A stretch of DNA of 64,000 nucleotides from contig CAYTGU010000004.1 of the NCBI GenBank assembly GCA_964437505.1, positions 40,079 through 104,078 on the forward strand. Direction: 5' to 3'. A program made the position numbers and the translations under genes. Positions 43,225-51,477 of this stretch are shown here, piece after piece (position 1 is the stretch's first letter; each line of letters begins with the position of its first letter). The notes below the pieces were generated by a model. The model searched no databases and was not told the origin of the DNA. It saw only the letters and a list, made by a program, of their open reading frames with translations. Source of the stretch: JAHJDO01 sp964437505 (GTDB lineage Bacteria; JAHJDO01).

Positions 43225-44367
43225 CTATTTCAGATTTTCAAATATCACAATTTTTTCTGTCTTGATATTTCCGATTTTAGGATTGAATGACTTCTTGCTC
43301 AACTTCAAATTTCTTGTGAACTCTGTAACGAAATTGAAAGGGGTGTTCTCTGCTGCTTGCTTTAAGATTTCGTTGTTCTGAATCTTTCTTCCTTTCAATA
43401 TTGAATTACCGATTACTAAAATATAGTAGCTTCCTTTCTTTAAAATCTTGCTTGTGTTAAGCATACACTTTTTCATATCTCTCATAAAGTCAAATTCATC
43501 AGGTCCATTCTTTTTTGAATAATCAGCATGAGCACCGATTTCTAATTTTCTCAACTGGCGAGGATTCATGCCTAACCAAAACAATCTGTATTTATGGTAA
43601 AGATGATAGTCATAAGCATTTGGGTAGGGTGGAGAAGTAACAGCAAGGTCAGCCGAATTTTCTTTGAAGATATTTTCAGTCCGTGTATCAGCAACTTTGA
43701 AAACGGATTTTCCGTTTTCAATTAACTTGCTTGATTTAATCATGATTTTTTTTAACTTGTTTATTTGTTTTGAAAACTTGTCGACAGTGTCGAAGTGATT
43801 TATCGTTTTGGCAACTCTCACATATCGTGTGTCGCTGTCTTGTCTTGATACATTGATGATGATTCCTGAAAGTGCTACAAAGCAAAAATCAATTAGGTCT
43901 TTGTCTGCTAGCTTTTCAATTTCTTCTTTGATAATTACAATTTCGTTAATCACAAAACTTTCAAACCACATATCAAGATTTACAATGTCAGGTTTTACAA
44001 TTCCGTTTTTCTTTCCTGAGTAAAGTAAGTCAATGCGGGTGTAAATTCTGTTTAGTAAGCTGTCAAGTGTCAAAAGTTTTTTAATTAAAATTGGAGTTGT
44101 CTTGACTTTTGAAATTAGAACTGCAAGTTCGTTAACATCGTTTCCGATTGCGTTTCTTCCTAAAACATTTGCTTCAACTGCCGTTGTTCCGCTTCCCAGA
44201 AATGGCTCATAAACTATGTCGCCTTCGTTTGAAAGTTGCTCGATAAAATGTCGGGGAATTTGCGGAATAAACTTAGCAGGGTACGGATGTATTCTATTAG
44301 TCGTTGAGTTTGTTGATGCTGTTGCAAAATCCCAATCAATATTTCCAAGTATGTTTAGCTCTGTCAT
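43225..44367 (-). CDS. DNA methyltransferase (SPPY type), first of the pair
   Basis: The 380-residue enzyme shows YEPFLGSGTTAVEA (motif I, 54-62) and VTSPPYPNAYDYH (motif IV, Ser245-Tyr248), the same order as its neighbour, with HPYPAKFIPQIPR near the N-terminus as in many SPPY methyltransferases. It heads the restriction-modification operon. The two methyltransferases share motif order but differ widely in length and in the inter-motif segment, so they probably modify different strands of one asymmetric site. That is inferred from operon structure. Confidence 0.9.
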   Translation of the reverse strand: MTELNILGNIDWDFATASTNSTTNRIHPYPAKFIPQIPRHFIEQLSNEGDIVYEPFLGSGTTAVEANVLGRNAIGNDVNELAVLISKVKTTPILIKKLLTLDSLLNRIYTRIDLLYSGKKNGIVKPDIVNLDMWFESFVINEIVIIKEEIEKLADKDLIDFCFVALSGIIINVSRQDSDTRYVRVAKTINHFDTVDKFSKQINKLKKIMIKSSKLIENGKSVFKVADTRTENIFKENSADLAVTSPPYPNAYDYHLYHKYRLFWLGMNPRQLRKLEIGAHADYSKKNGPDEFDFMRDMKKCMLNTSKILKKGSYYILVIGNSILKGRKIQNNEILKQAAENTPFNFVTEFTRNLKLSKKSFNPKIGNIKTEKIVIFENLK

Positions 44368-44429
44368 TTCTTTTGTTTTTTAAAGTAAGTGGTTTTGTCC
44401 GATTTCAATTGTTTTTATATTAATTGACC

Positions 44430-44435
44430 ATTATA
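44430..44435 (-). promoter_or_regulatory. candidate -10 element of the restriction-modification operon
   Basis: A perfect TATAAT on the minus strand lies about 65 bases before the first methyltransferase start. No convincing -35 hexamer is visible at 16-18 bases, so the element is weakly supported. The whole 259-base intergenic stretch is AT-rich, with recurrent TTACCCTA-type words near the Fic 3' end. Confidence 0.35.
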
Positions 44436-44507
44436 ACATATATCATTAAACCGCTACATTACCCTACCTCAAATTACCTAAAACCTCAATAAAAACATAT
44501 CACTTCC

Positions 44508-44537
44508 ATTATACCCCACCATCCCCAAACCATAAAG
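44508..44537 (-). repeat. 30-bp direct repeat, copy downstream of fic
   Basis: The 30 bases ATTATACCCCACC...AAACCATAAAG are identical to 45685-45714. The pair flanks the Fic gene. On the minus strand each copy ends in TATAAT, with TTTATG 17 bases before it, so each could act as a promoter for a minus-strand gene; this copy points toward the methyltransferase operon. Confidence 0.85.
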
Positions 44538-44540
44538 AAA

Positions 44541-44570
44541 AAAGGGCACAAAATATTGTGCCCCTACAAA
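44541..44570. repeat. dispersed palindromic repeat, copy 2
   Basis: GGGCACAAAATATTGTGCCC is a hairpin followed by CTACAAA. It is the inverted counterpart of the element at 16282-16310. It lies 3 bases from the 30-bp direct repeat and between the Fic 3' end and the methyltransferase promoter. Confidence 0.6.
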
Positions 44571-44626
44571 ATCCAAATGTAAAAAACCAGCTATTACCCT
44601 ATTCATTACCCCATTTATACATGTTA

Positions 44627-45661
44627 TTACCCTATTCGTTTCCATTTCGCGGATTGACCCTTGCCGAGACAGATAATTCGTTTTTCTTTCTGCAATTGCC
44701 TGAACACGACTCTGATCATATCCCTGCTGACACCAGGACATAATCTCTCAATATCAGATATGGCAAACTCTCCGACTTCCTTTTCAATTGTAGCTGTGAT
44801 TATCTCTGTTTTTACCCCTTTTGCAGGCTTTATGCTTCCTGCGCGTTCTTCAAATTCCTTATATGCTCTAAGAACTGTTCCGAGAAAATAATTAAACCAT
44901 GGGAAAATATCGTGTTTTGATTGGTGCCATTTTTGCGAACTCTTATTCAATGATTCGTAGTATGTTTCTTTTGACTGTTCAGTAATACGCTCAAGACTTA
45001 TGTATTTAGTTACCTGATAACCGTGCTGGTAGAGAGCTAATAATGTCAAAAGCCGGGATACTCTGCCATTACCATCCCTAAATGGGTGAATGCATAAGAA
45101 ATCAAGCACCAAACAGGCAACGGCATAGATCTCAGGATACTTCAATTGATTAACGCTGTTTTCATACGAAAGGCATAGTTGTTCGACCATAGCTGGTGTT
45201 TTATCTGAGCTTACGGGTTTAAAGATAATCTCAACACGGCCATCAGAATATTTACGAATAATATCGTTGTCTTTCTCTTTCCACTTCCCTGCATCCCATA
45301 TTTCGCCGCGGCATAAACGATGTAATTCTTTGATTGTCTCCGGCGTTATACTAATACCTGCGTGTTTCTTATGTATCAGGTCAAGCGCCCTGCGGTAACC
45401 TGCCACTTCTTCCTCTGGACGGTCATGCGGTTTGCTCCTGCCGATAATAAGCGGCTTAAGTCGATTTCTCTCAACAGCCACGCCCTCAATACGATTGGAT
45501 GATTCTGCGCTCTCAATAAGCGCCATTTCAACAAGTGATTTTAGAATTTGAGGGGACTGTTTTGTATATAATTCCTGTTTGCCTTTGTGTTCGGAGATAG
45601 AATTCATTAACCATACAGAACCCAAAGGCAGCTTAACAGTTTCGTCCTTAAAAGAATGCAT
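44627..45661 (-). CDS. Fic-family AMP-transferase with winged-helix C-terminus
   Basis: The 344-residue protein has an intact Fic core motif HPFRDGNGR (192-200), which transfers AMP from ATP to target hydroxyls. An inhibitory helix motif at the N-terminal side (SxxxEG: Ser55, Glu59, Gly60 in SSNRIEG) predicts an auto-inhibited class II enzyme. The C-terminal part (about 265-344, FAISDIERLCPGVSRDMIRVVFRQLQKEKRI) is a winged-helix DNA-binding domain. GAAGGT precedes the ATG. The gene is flanked by identical 30-bp direct repeats. The target is unknown; it sits beside a restriction-modification system. Confidence 0.92.
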   Translation of the reverse strand: MHSFKDETVKLPLGSVWLMNSISEHKGKQELYTKQSPQILKSLVEMALIESAESSNRIEGVAVERNRLKPLIIGRSKPHDRPEEEVAGYRRALDLIHKKHAGISITPETIKELHRLCRGEIWDAGKWKEKDNDIIRKYSDGRVEIIFKPVSSDKTPAMVEQLCLSYENSVNQLKYPEIYAVACLVLDFLCIHPFRDGNGRVSRLLTLLALYQHGYQVTKYISLERITEQSKETYYESLNKSSQKWHQSKHDIFPWFNYFLGTVLRAYKEFEERAGSIKPAKGVKTEIITATIEKEVGEFAISDIERLCPGVSRDMIRVVFRQLQKEKRIICLGKGQSAKWKRIG

Positions 45662-45684
45662 ATTTACCTTCTAAATTTTTCCTT

Positions 45685-45714
45685 ATTATACCCCACCATC
45701 CCCAAACCATAAAG
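45685..45714 (-). repeat. 30-bp direct repeat, copy upstream of fic
   Basis: This copy is identical to 44508-44537. It lies 24-53 bases before the Fic start, and its minus-strand TATAAT end is well placed to be the -10 element of the Fic gene (TTTATG-17 bases-TATAAT). Confidence 0.85.
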
Positions 45715-45818
45715 GGAAAAAGGGGAATGCAGAAATGCCCAGCCAGCACAGTTGTTTCCAAATTTGCCAAAATTTGTTAGAATAGACGGGATGTAGAATA
45801 AGCGAGGATGTTACAAAC

Positions 45819-46814
45819 ATGAAATATTCCACAGAGATTGAAAGAGTATTTAAAGATATTATGACGGCAGAATATACTGTCCCTGATGACCATAAAGGAG
45901 TAAATCACAGGGGAATGCAGGATCTCTGCGGTCTGATAACTGGCAATTTCAGAGCTGAAAAAATTGATGCGGAAAAACGGCAAATTCTCCAATTACTCGC
46001 TGATACCTGCACCAAAAAGAAGGAGCCTGTCACTTTTACAATGCCGATTGGCGGGTATAAGAACTGGCATATTTCCTCTGCTCCGGAAGCTGGTTGGGCT
46101 GAATTCTTCAATGTTTCTTTTATGAAGGATCTTGCTTTGAAAATAGCTGCATACCATAAATACGGTGTAGAAATAGTATATCAGGACAGTGATATTGTAA
46201 ATTACAATATCAAGTTTAGTAATTATCCTGCGGAATATTTTGAACTTTACCGGTTATCTCTGGAAAAGATACTGGATTTTTTTAATAAGAAATTTAATGG
46301 CAAAAACATAGTATTTAAGCTGGAAAGACTGAAAGATGTGATGCCGGGAGACATTTTTAGCGATGTCCTTCAAAAAAATACAAAAATAGTAAAGGAGTTA
46401 TGGAAGGACAAAAAATACTCGGATAAGGTGCTGGACCTGGAAACTAAATCCAGAAAAAACTATTATGGAGGATATCTCCCGGGCACGGAAGAAGCGATAC
46501 GAATCTCCGCCCAGGAAGTATGGGCTTTTCACAAGACATTTTTTGAGATGAACTGCGTAGACCGCACAAAACGGATTCCCGTAATTTTCAGAAAAGGATT
46601 GCCTATATATCTTTATTTAAGATCAAATTATAACTCATTGATACAGTTCTGGATTGGAGAAGGTGTTATAATTGACAAAGGAGATAAAATGTATCCGATG
46701 ATACTTTCTGTAAATGGGCTCAAAAAAAACAGACTTGAATGTGAATATCCTATGGAAAGATTTGCTTTTCTGGGAAAAAACTTTAGGTATATTAATATAA
46801 TGTCGTTAGTGTAA
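45819..46814 (+). CDS. uncharacterised protein (331 aa), first gene of an opine-type operon
   Basis: I cannot assign this protein to a family. It is soluble, without signal peptide or membrane segment. The pattern FTMPIGGYKNWHISSAPEAGW, then a WAEFFN...LALKIAAYHKYGVEIVYQDSDI helix-strand unit, faintly recalls isocyanide-synthase (DIT1/PvcA) proteins. I cannot confirm that. The second half has IPVIFRKGLPIYLYLR and WIGEGVIID. The gene is very AT-rich (14 of 60 GC in 46261-46320), unlike the downstream oxidoreductase. It is followed after 24 bases by a small protein, then an opine-dehydrogenase-like enzyme and an ABC exporter. A synthetic role in making a small molecule is inferred only from this context. 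Confidence 0.6.
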   Translation: MKYSTEIERVFKDIMTAEYTVPDDHKGVNHRGMQDLCGLITGNFRAEKIDAEKRQILQLLADTCTKKKEPVTFTMPIGGYKNWHISSAPEAGWAEFFNVSFMKDLALKIAAYHKYGVEIVYQDSDIVNYNIKFSNYPAEYFELYRLSLEKILDFFNKKFNGKNIVFKLERLKDVMPGDIFSDVLQKNTKIVKELWKDKKYSDKVLDLETKSRKNYYGGYLPGTEEAIRISAQEVWAFHKTFFEMNCVDRTKRIPVIFRKGLPIYLYLRSNYNSLIQFWIGEGVIIDKGDKMYPMILSVNGLKKNRLECEYPMERFAFLGKNFRYINIMSLV

Positions 46815-46838
46815 AAACAAAAAAAGGAGGGAAGTGCT

Positions 46839-47153
46839 ATGCTGATGTATGTTGTTGAGAAGAAGTTGACGAGTGAGGCAAAGAAGGATTTGGATAAAGT
46901 CGGGAAATGGCAGAAGCAGTTTGACGGCTGGCTTAAGGATCACGGAGCAAAGTTTGAATCCGTGAAGCATTATTTATCAATAATCGGTAAAGATACCTAT
47001 GAAACATGGTATACATATTCCGACATTGCCGCCATGGATTATGACGGTGAAATCGCAAAAAAGTACAAAGACGACTCCGAATGGAAGGATATTGTCTCAA
47101 TGCAGAATGTTTATTTTGAAAGAATTGGAAGTCGTGTTGTAAAAGAAATGTGA
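46839..47153 (+). CDS. small protein (104 aa), possible dimeric alpha/beta-barrel fold
   Basis: The product starts MLMYVVEKKLTSEAKKDLDKVGKWQKQFDGWLK and later has YETWYTYSDIAAMDYDG and MQNVYFERIGSRVV. This strand-helix-strand order suggests the ferredoxin-like dimeric alpha/beta barrel found in small monooxygenases, EthD-like and stress proteins. No catalytic residue can be named. GGAGGG lies 7 bases before the ATG. It sits between the 331-aa gene and the opine-dehydrogenase-like gene and is probably part of the same pathway. Confidence 0.65.
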   Translation: MLMYVVEKKLTSEAKKDLDKVGKWQKQFDGWLKDHGAKFESVKHYLSIIGKDTYETWYTYSDIAAMDYDGEIAKKYKDDSEWKDIVSMQNVYFERIGSRVVKEM

Positions 47154-47171
47154 TAAATGAGGTTGGTTAGT

Positions 47172-48230
47172 ATGAAATTTGCAGTTGTAGGCACCGGAAG
47201 TTCGGCGCTTGCGCTTGCGGGAGATATTTCGCTTAAAGGATATTCTGTCAATATGGGATGCCTTCCGCAGTATGAAGCAAGGTTGGCTCCCGTGCTGAAA
47301 AAAGGCGGTATAGAAGTCTCGGGCGCTGCTGTCGGGGGATTTGCCCGTTTGAACATGGTCACAACCGACATGGAAAAACTCATAAAAGGGGTTGACGTTA
47401 TTTTTATGGCCGCTCCGGCATACCATCATGAAGAATTTGTCAGTGCCCTTGCCCCGTATCTTGAGCCCGGACAGTTTATAGTGTTTATCTCATACTTCGG
47501 TGCTATGCGCTTCAGAAGATGGGTAAAAAAGTTCAAAATAAAAGATGGGGTCATACCGGTAGAAACACAGTCTCTTGCTTACGCGGCACGATTGACAGAT
47601 CCCGGTGTCGTCAGGATAATTGCCGTTAAGAAAAACCTGCCTGCTGCTGCTTTATCCGGAGATGATACCTGCAAATTTCTGGAAAAAGTTTCTGGGGTAT
47701 TTCCTCAGATGAGCGCTGCTGAAAACGTTATGTTTACAAGTTTTAATAATTTTTGCATAGTCCTTTTTCCCGTTGTCATGCTCATGAATGCCGGAAGAAT
47801 CGAAGCTACATTGGGTAGGGGCTGGAACCTCTTTTCAGATGGCGTAACGGATTCCGTTGCCCGTGTAATGCTGGAAGTGGACAGGGAACGGTTGGCATTA
47901 AGTGAAAGTATAGGTATTAAAATAAGTTCCTTAACGGATTTTTTTATTAAACCGGCAAAAGACGCCCGTGTAACACCCGGGGAATTGTCTGATGCTGTCA
48001 GGAACAATGCATACATAACAAACCCGCTGATTCCCTGTCCTGAATCGCTGAATGACCGGTATATTACCGAAACCGTTCCGTACGGGCTGGTTCCATGGTC
48101 GTCAATGGGACGGATGTGGAACATACCCACTCCGTGTATAGATTCAATTATAAGAATGGCGTCTGTTATGAACGGCACGGATTATTTTGGGGAAGGCGTG
48201 AATACGGAAGAATTGGGAATTAAACAATGA
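47172..48230 (+). CDS. NAD(P)-dependent opine/octopine dehydrogenase-family enzyme
   Basis: Opine dehydrogenases reductively condense an amino-group donor with an alpha-keto acid. The 352-residue protein starts with the Rossmann motif KFAVVGTGSSALALAGD, has DVIFMAAPAYHHEEFVSAL, and a C-terminal octopine-DH-like helical domain (NNFCIVLFPVVMLMNAGRIE; TVPYGLVPWSSMG). The histidine of the HP(V/I) motif seen in many members is replaced by FPVV here. ATG 47172 is chosen because GAGG lies 9 bases upstream; an ATG 15 bases earlier is unsupported. It overlaps the ABC gene by 4 bases. GC is high (36 of 60 in 47281-47340). Family good, substrates unknown. Confidence 0.85.
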   Translation: MKFAVVGTGSSALALAGDISLKGYSVNMGCLPQYEARLAPVLKKGGIEVSGAAVGGFARLNMVTTDMEKLIKGVDVIFMAAPAYHHEEFVSALAPYLEPGQFIVFISYFGAMRFRRWVKKFKIKDGVIPVETQSLAYAARLTDPGVVRIIAVKKNLPAAALSGDDTCKFLEKVSGVFPQMSAAENVMFTSFNNFCIVLFPVVMLMNAGRIEATLGRGWNLFSDGVTDSVARVMLEVDRERLALSESIGIKISSLTDFFIKPAKDARVTPGELSDAVRNNAYITNPLIPCPESLNDRYITETVPYGLVPWSSMGRMWNIPTPCIDSIIRMASVMNGTDYFGEGVNTEELGIKQ

Positions 48231-49897
48231 ATTCTAAAAAAGGCACAATCCTGAATTTGTTTCGGATTCTTTGGAATGTACTGGAAGAAGGAATACTTTC
48301 GCAGAAAAAAGCGTTGCTAATTTCATTTGCCATGATTGCCGCATCATCAGGGATACTGTTGATGGGGCCTTTTTTCATAAAACAGATTATTGACAAAGCT
48401 CTACCAGATAAGAATATGGAGCTTTTGACTTATTATATTTTGCTCTTGGTCGGCTCATACGGTATTTCATTCCTGTTGTGGGTCATTCAAACCAGATATG
48501 CGGTCCGAGCTTCGGAAAATATATTTTACATGCTGAGAAGAAAACTTGTAGGCAGCATACTCCATAAACCCGTATATTTCTTTTCCAAATACCTTGCAGG
48601 CGATCTCCTGACGCGTTTTGCAAATGACCTTGAATTTATTTCGACGTTTTTTTATGAAAATCTTATACGTTCAATATCTTTCTGCGTGTCTTCCCTTATA
48701 CTGATCGCCGGACTTATAATATGGAACTGGCAGCTTGGGTTGCTGGCGCTCGGCATGATGCCTATCTTTCTGATTTATATGAATAAGACACATAATCCGA
48801 TATCCCGAAAATCCGCTCTGGCGCGCGGAAAGCTTGCTCAACAGAATGAAACCCTACTGGATATATTGTCGGGAAACAGGGAAATAAGGTTTTTCCAGCA
48901 GGAGAAACGTATTCTGGATATTTTCAGCAAGACTGCCCACGATTATACTGATTCAGCCATTCACTCCACCGTATTCGCTGAACTTTCAAGGATGGGCATT
49001 GATATGCTCGGTATTCTTGTAAGCCTGATTCCGTTCATAGCGGGAGGATATTTAATATGCAGGGGAATTGGAAATCTCACCTCCGGCTTGCTTGTGGCAT
49101 ATTACCAGATACTGGTTATTCTGACTGCTCAGATACTGTTTATCTTCGTGGGCATAACAAAACTTGCCCAGGTACTGCCGGTGCTGGAGCGGATTAAGGA
49201 AATTATTGATTATCCGTCCGAACCAAAAATCAAACAGGCAGGATTGGCAGACACACCGGATTCTATGGACATAGAATTCAAGAATGTGAGTTTCTCTTAT
49301 CCTTCGGGTAAAAGTGTGTTTAAAGATTTGAATATCAGTGTCCGTCCGGGAGAAAAGGTGGCGATAATGGGCCCGAGCGGGAGTGGCAAAAGCACACTGT
49401 CTCTTTTACTCCTGAGATTTTTAAACCCGTCAAACGGAGAGATACTGTTTGGGAATAAAAACGTAAATGGATATCCTCTCCCTTTTTACTTATCTTTTTT
49501 CTCGTATGTCAGTCAGGAAACGTTTTTATTTAAGCAGACGGTCGCAGAGAATATATCAATGGGCTGGTACAATGTTCCGATTGACAGGGTAAAGGAAGCC
49601 GCCTCATTAGTAAGGATGAATGAGGCCATAGCAAGCCTGCCGGATAAATATTCGTCTGTTATAGGAGTGGATGGAATTAATTTTTCAGGTGGTCAGAGAC
49701 AGCGGCTTGCTCTTGCCCGGGCTCTTATAAGAGATCCTGAGATTCTGGTTCTTGATGAGTTTACCTCGGCTCTTGATAAAAGTGTTGAACAAGAAATTCT
49801 TGGTGACCTCTTTGATGTTTTTAAAAAGCAAACGATAATATGCATTACGCATTCTCAGGCGGTTGCTGATAAGTTTGAGAGAATTATTCTTTTGTAA
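48227..49897 (+). CDS. ABC exporter, fused membrane and ATPase domains
   Basis: The 556-residue half-exporter has six membrane helices (about 25-320) and an ATPase domain with Walker A GPSGSGKST (382-390), signature FSGGQRQR, Walker B ILVLDEFTSALD (a DEF rather than DEA variant) and a THSQ H-loop. Its start overlaps the opine-dehydrogenase-like stop (ATGA), so export of the product of that enzyme is a reasonable inference. It is a homodimer-type transporter with no HlyD or TolC partner in this operon. It is the last gene, facing the convergent PSD-like gene 9 bases away. Confidence 0.9.
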   Translation: MNSKKGTILNLFRILWNVLEEGILSQKKALLISFAMIAASSGILLMGPFFIKQIIDKALPDKNMELLTYYILLLVGSYGISFLLWVIQTRYAVRASENIFYMLRRKLVGSILHKPVYFFSKYLAGDLLTRFANDLEFISTFFYENLIRSISFCVSSLILIAGLIIWNWQLGLLALGMMPIFLIYMNKTHNPISRKSALARGKLAQQNETLLDILSGNREIRFFQQEKRILDIFSKTAHDYTDSAIHSTVFAELSRMGIDMLGILVSLIPFIAGGYLICRGIGNLTSGLLVAYYQILVILTAQILFIFVGITKLAQVLPVLERIKEIIDYPSEPKIKQAGLADTPDSMDIEFKNVSFSYPSGKSVFKDLNISVRPGEKVAIMGPSGSGKSTLSLLLLRFLNPSNGEILFGNKNVNGYPLPFYLSFFSYVSQETFLFKQTVAENISMGWYNVPIDRVKEAASLVRMNEAIASLPDKYSSVIGVDGINFSGGQRQRLALARALIRDPEILVLDEFTSALDKSVEQEILGDLFDVFKKQTIICITHSQAVADKFERIILL

Positions 49898-49906
49898 AGA
49901 CCCATT

Positions 49907-51112
49907 TTAATTAGCAGTAGCTATATGTTCACCTACTTTGTAAAACTTATCAGTTTCAGTCGTAAATTCTTTAATTGCACCTGGCCTGAAAATAAGGCAA
50001 TGTGTTGATCCTCCAAACTGGAAATACCCTAACTCTTCACCTTTTTTCACATGATATCCTGGTTTAATATTATCATTGATAATACATGATGATACTTCTA
50101 CCATGCCTACCGGCATGAAACACATTAAACCTATTGTGATATCATCAGCTTTGATAAAAAAAAGAGCGCGTGTCTGAACATGCACTAAATATCCTTGTGA
50201 TTTTTCTTGTGCTGAAGGATCTACTCCTTCTGAATTAGCCTGACTAAAATACAGCCCTTCTTTTACAAAAGCTTTTTTTATTGTTCCGGAAACAGGACTG
50301 TGCCAACGATGATAATTGAAAGGATTAAGAAATGCTTGGTAAACGTCCCCGTTTACAAATTCATCAACTAATTCATCATTAGCCAGCATATCATTTAATG
50401 AATACGGTTGAGATTTAATCCAAAACTTATTGTATTTTTGAACGTTCTTGCTAATATCATACGTTGTGGAATCACAAGCACTAACTATAATTTTATTGTT
50501 GTCTGGTTCTGCTATAGGACGCGCGCCTTTAACAAGTTTTCTTGCAAAGAAATCATTCCAAGATTTAAATCCCCAATATTCATCTTTAGGATTATGCTGA
50601 TAATCATTCATATTTAATTTCACTTGGGCTTCTTTACTCTTCCATCCATTTTTAGAATCATTGATTACGTACAGCGATTTCTCGCTATTAAGAAATTCGG
50701 ACCAAGCAATTAAATAATTTTTTATCATTGCATTAATCTTTTCATTACGGTATGCCGCAAATCCAGCGGGTGTACTCATTGTCCATACAAGCATTTCTGA
50801 AAGAGGAGTCCCCGCAAAACGTGTTGGATTATATTCAGGGGCATGTTTTAATAGTTCATTCAGCTTATATAATAAATCTTCTACGTCTTTTAAATTTTTA
50901 TGTCTTTGTGGAATTTGTTCAATCATTTGTGTTAAATACATTCTAACCACAGGATCTTCGTCTATTAATTTTTTTAATTCTAATATTACTGGCTGAAACT
51001 TTGTGTTTGTTATCCCGCTGGCAGAGGGAAACCCATTGGTTTTATGTGGCGCTGAAGTACATCCGAAAAGAAACAAAACAGTCACAGTCACCAAAAAATA
51101 TTTTTTAAGCAT
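49907..51112 (-). CDS. phosphatidylserine decarboxylase-related lipoprotein
   Basis: The 401-residue protein begins MLKKYFLVTVTVLFLFGCTS, a lipoprotein signal with lipobox LFGC. An N-terminal helical region (about 40-175) is followed by a PSD-like catalytic domain (ARPIAEPDNNKIIVSACDS; NPFNYHRWHSPVSG; FQFGGSTHCLIF). GGST is the expected self-cleavage site that creates the pyruvoyl cofactor. The layout resembles the PSD-related group containing aromatic amino-acid decarboxylases such as PsiD more than membrane Psd. ATG 51112 is chosen for its SD (AGGA, 8 bases) and because the lipoprotein signal then begins correctly. It is the last gene of the partner-switching operon. Its substrate is open. 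Confidence 0.8.
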   Translation of the reverse strand: MLKKYFLVTVTVLFLFGCTSAPHKTNGFPSASGITNTKFQPVILELKKLIDEDPVVRMYLTQMIEQIPQRHKNLKDVEDLLYKLNELLKHAPEYNPTRFAGTPLSEMLVWTMSTPAGFAAYRNEKINAMIKNYLIAWSEFLNSEKSLYVINDSKNGWKSKEAQVKLNMNDYQHNPKDEYWGFKSWNDFFARKLVKGARPIAEPDNNKIIVSACDSTTYDISKNVQKYNKFWIKSQPYSLNDMLANDELVDEFVNGDVYQAFLNPFNYHRWHSPVSGTIKKAFVKEGLYFSQANSEGVDPSAQEKSQGYLVHVQTRALFFIKADDITIGLMCFMPVGMVEVSSCIINDNIKPGYHVKKGEELGYFQFGGSTHCLIFRPGAIKEFTTETDKFYKVGEHIATAN

Positions 51113-51128
51113 TTGATACATCCTGTTT

Positions 51129-51473
51129 TTATTCCTTATCATTTAGTTTTTCCAATGCTTCCCGGCTATCTTTATATATTGTAAAAATTGCGCTAAATCC
51201 AGCTATATCGAAAACTTCTTTTACGTTTTCCGTTAAGCCGCACAAAACGAATCCTCTTCCGGCTCCCTTGAATTTTTTAAGACCGATGAGTAATCCTCTC
51301 AATCCTGAACTGCTCACATAATCTACTTCCTTTAGATCTATAATAATATTCTTTTCATCACTTGCAACCAGTTCTTCTATCTCTTTTTCAAAAACAGTAT
51401 AACTTGTCGTATCCAACCTTCCTGCTATTTCGACAATAAGAGTAGCTTCTTCTTTTTTTTTGCGAACTTCCAT
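51129..51473 (-). CDS. STAS-domain anti-sigma-factor antagonist (RsbV/SpoIIAA-like)
   Basis: The 114-residue STAS protein has the pattern LIVEIAGRLDTTSYTVFEKEI...IIIDLKEVDYVSSSGLRGLL. The serine phosphorylated by RsbW-type kinases is in VSSSGLR. In known systems the unphosphorylated form sequesters the kinase/anti-sigma factor. It lies 4 bases downstream of the RsbW-GNAT gene and would be the substrate of one of the two kinases in this operon and of the PP2C phosphatases. Confidence 0.9.
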   Translation of the reverse strand: MEVRKKKEEATLIVEIAGRLDTTSYTVFEKEIEELVASDEKNIIIDLKEVDYVSSSGLRGLLIGLKKFKGAGRGFVLCGLTENVKEVFDIAGFSAIFTIYKDSREALEKLNDKE

Positions 51474-51477
51474 TTTT

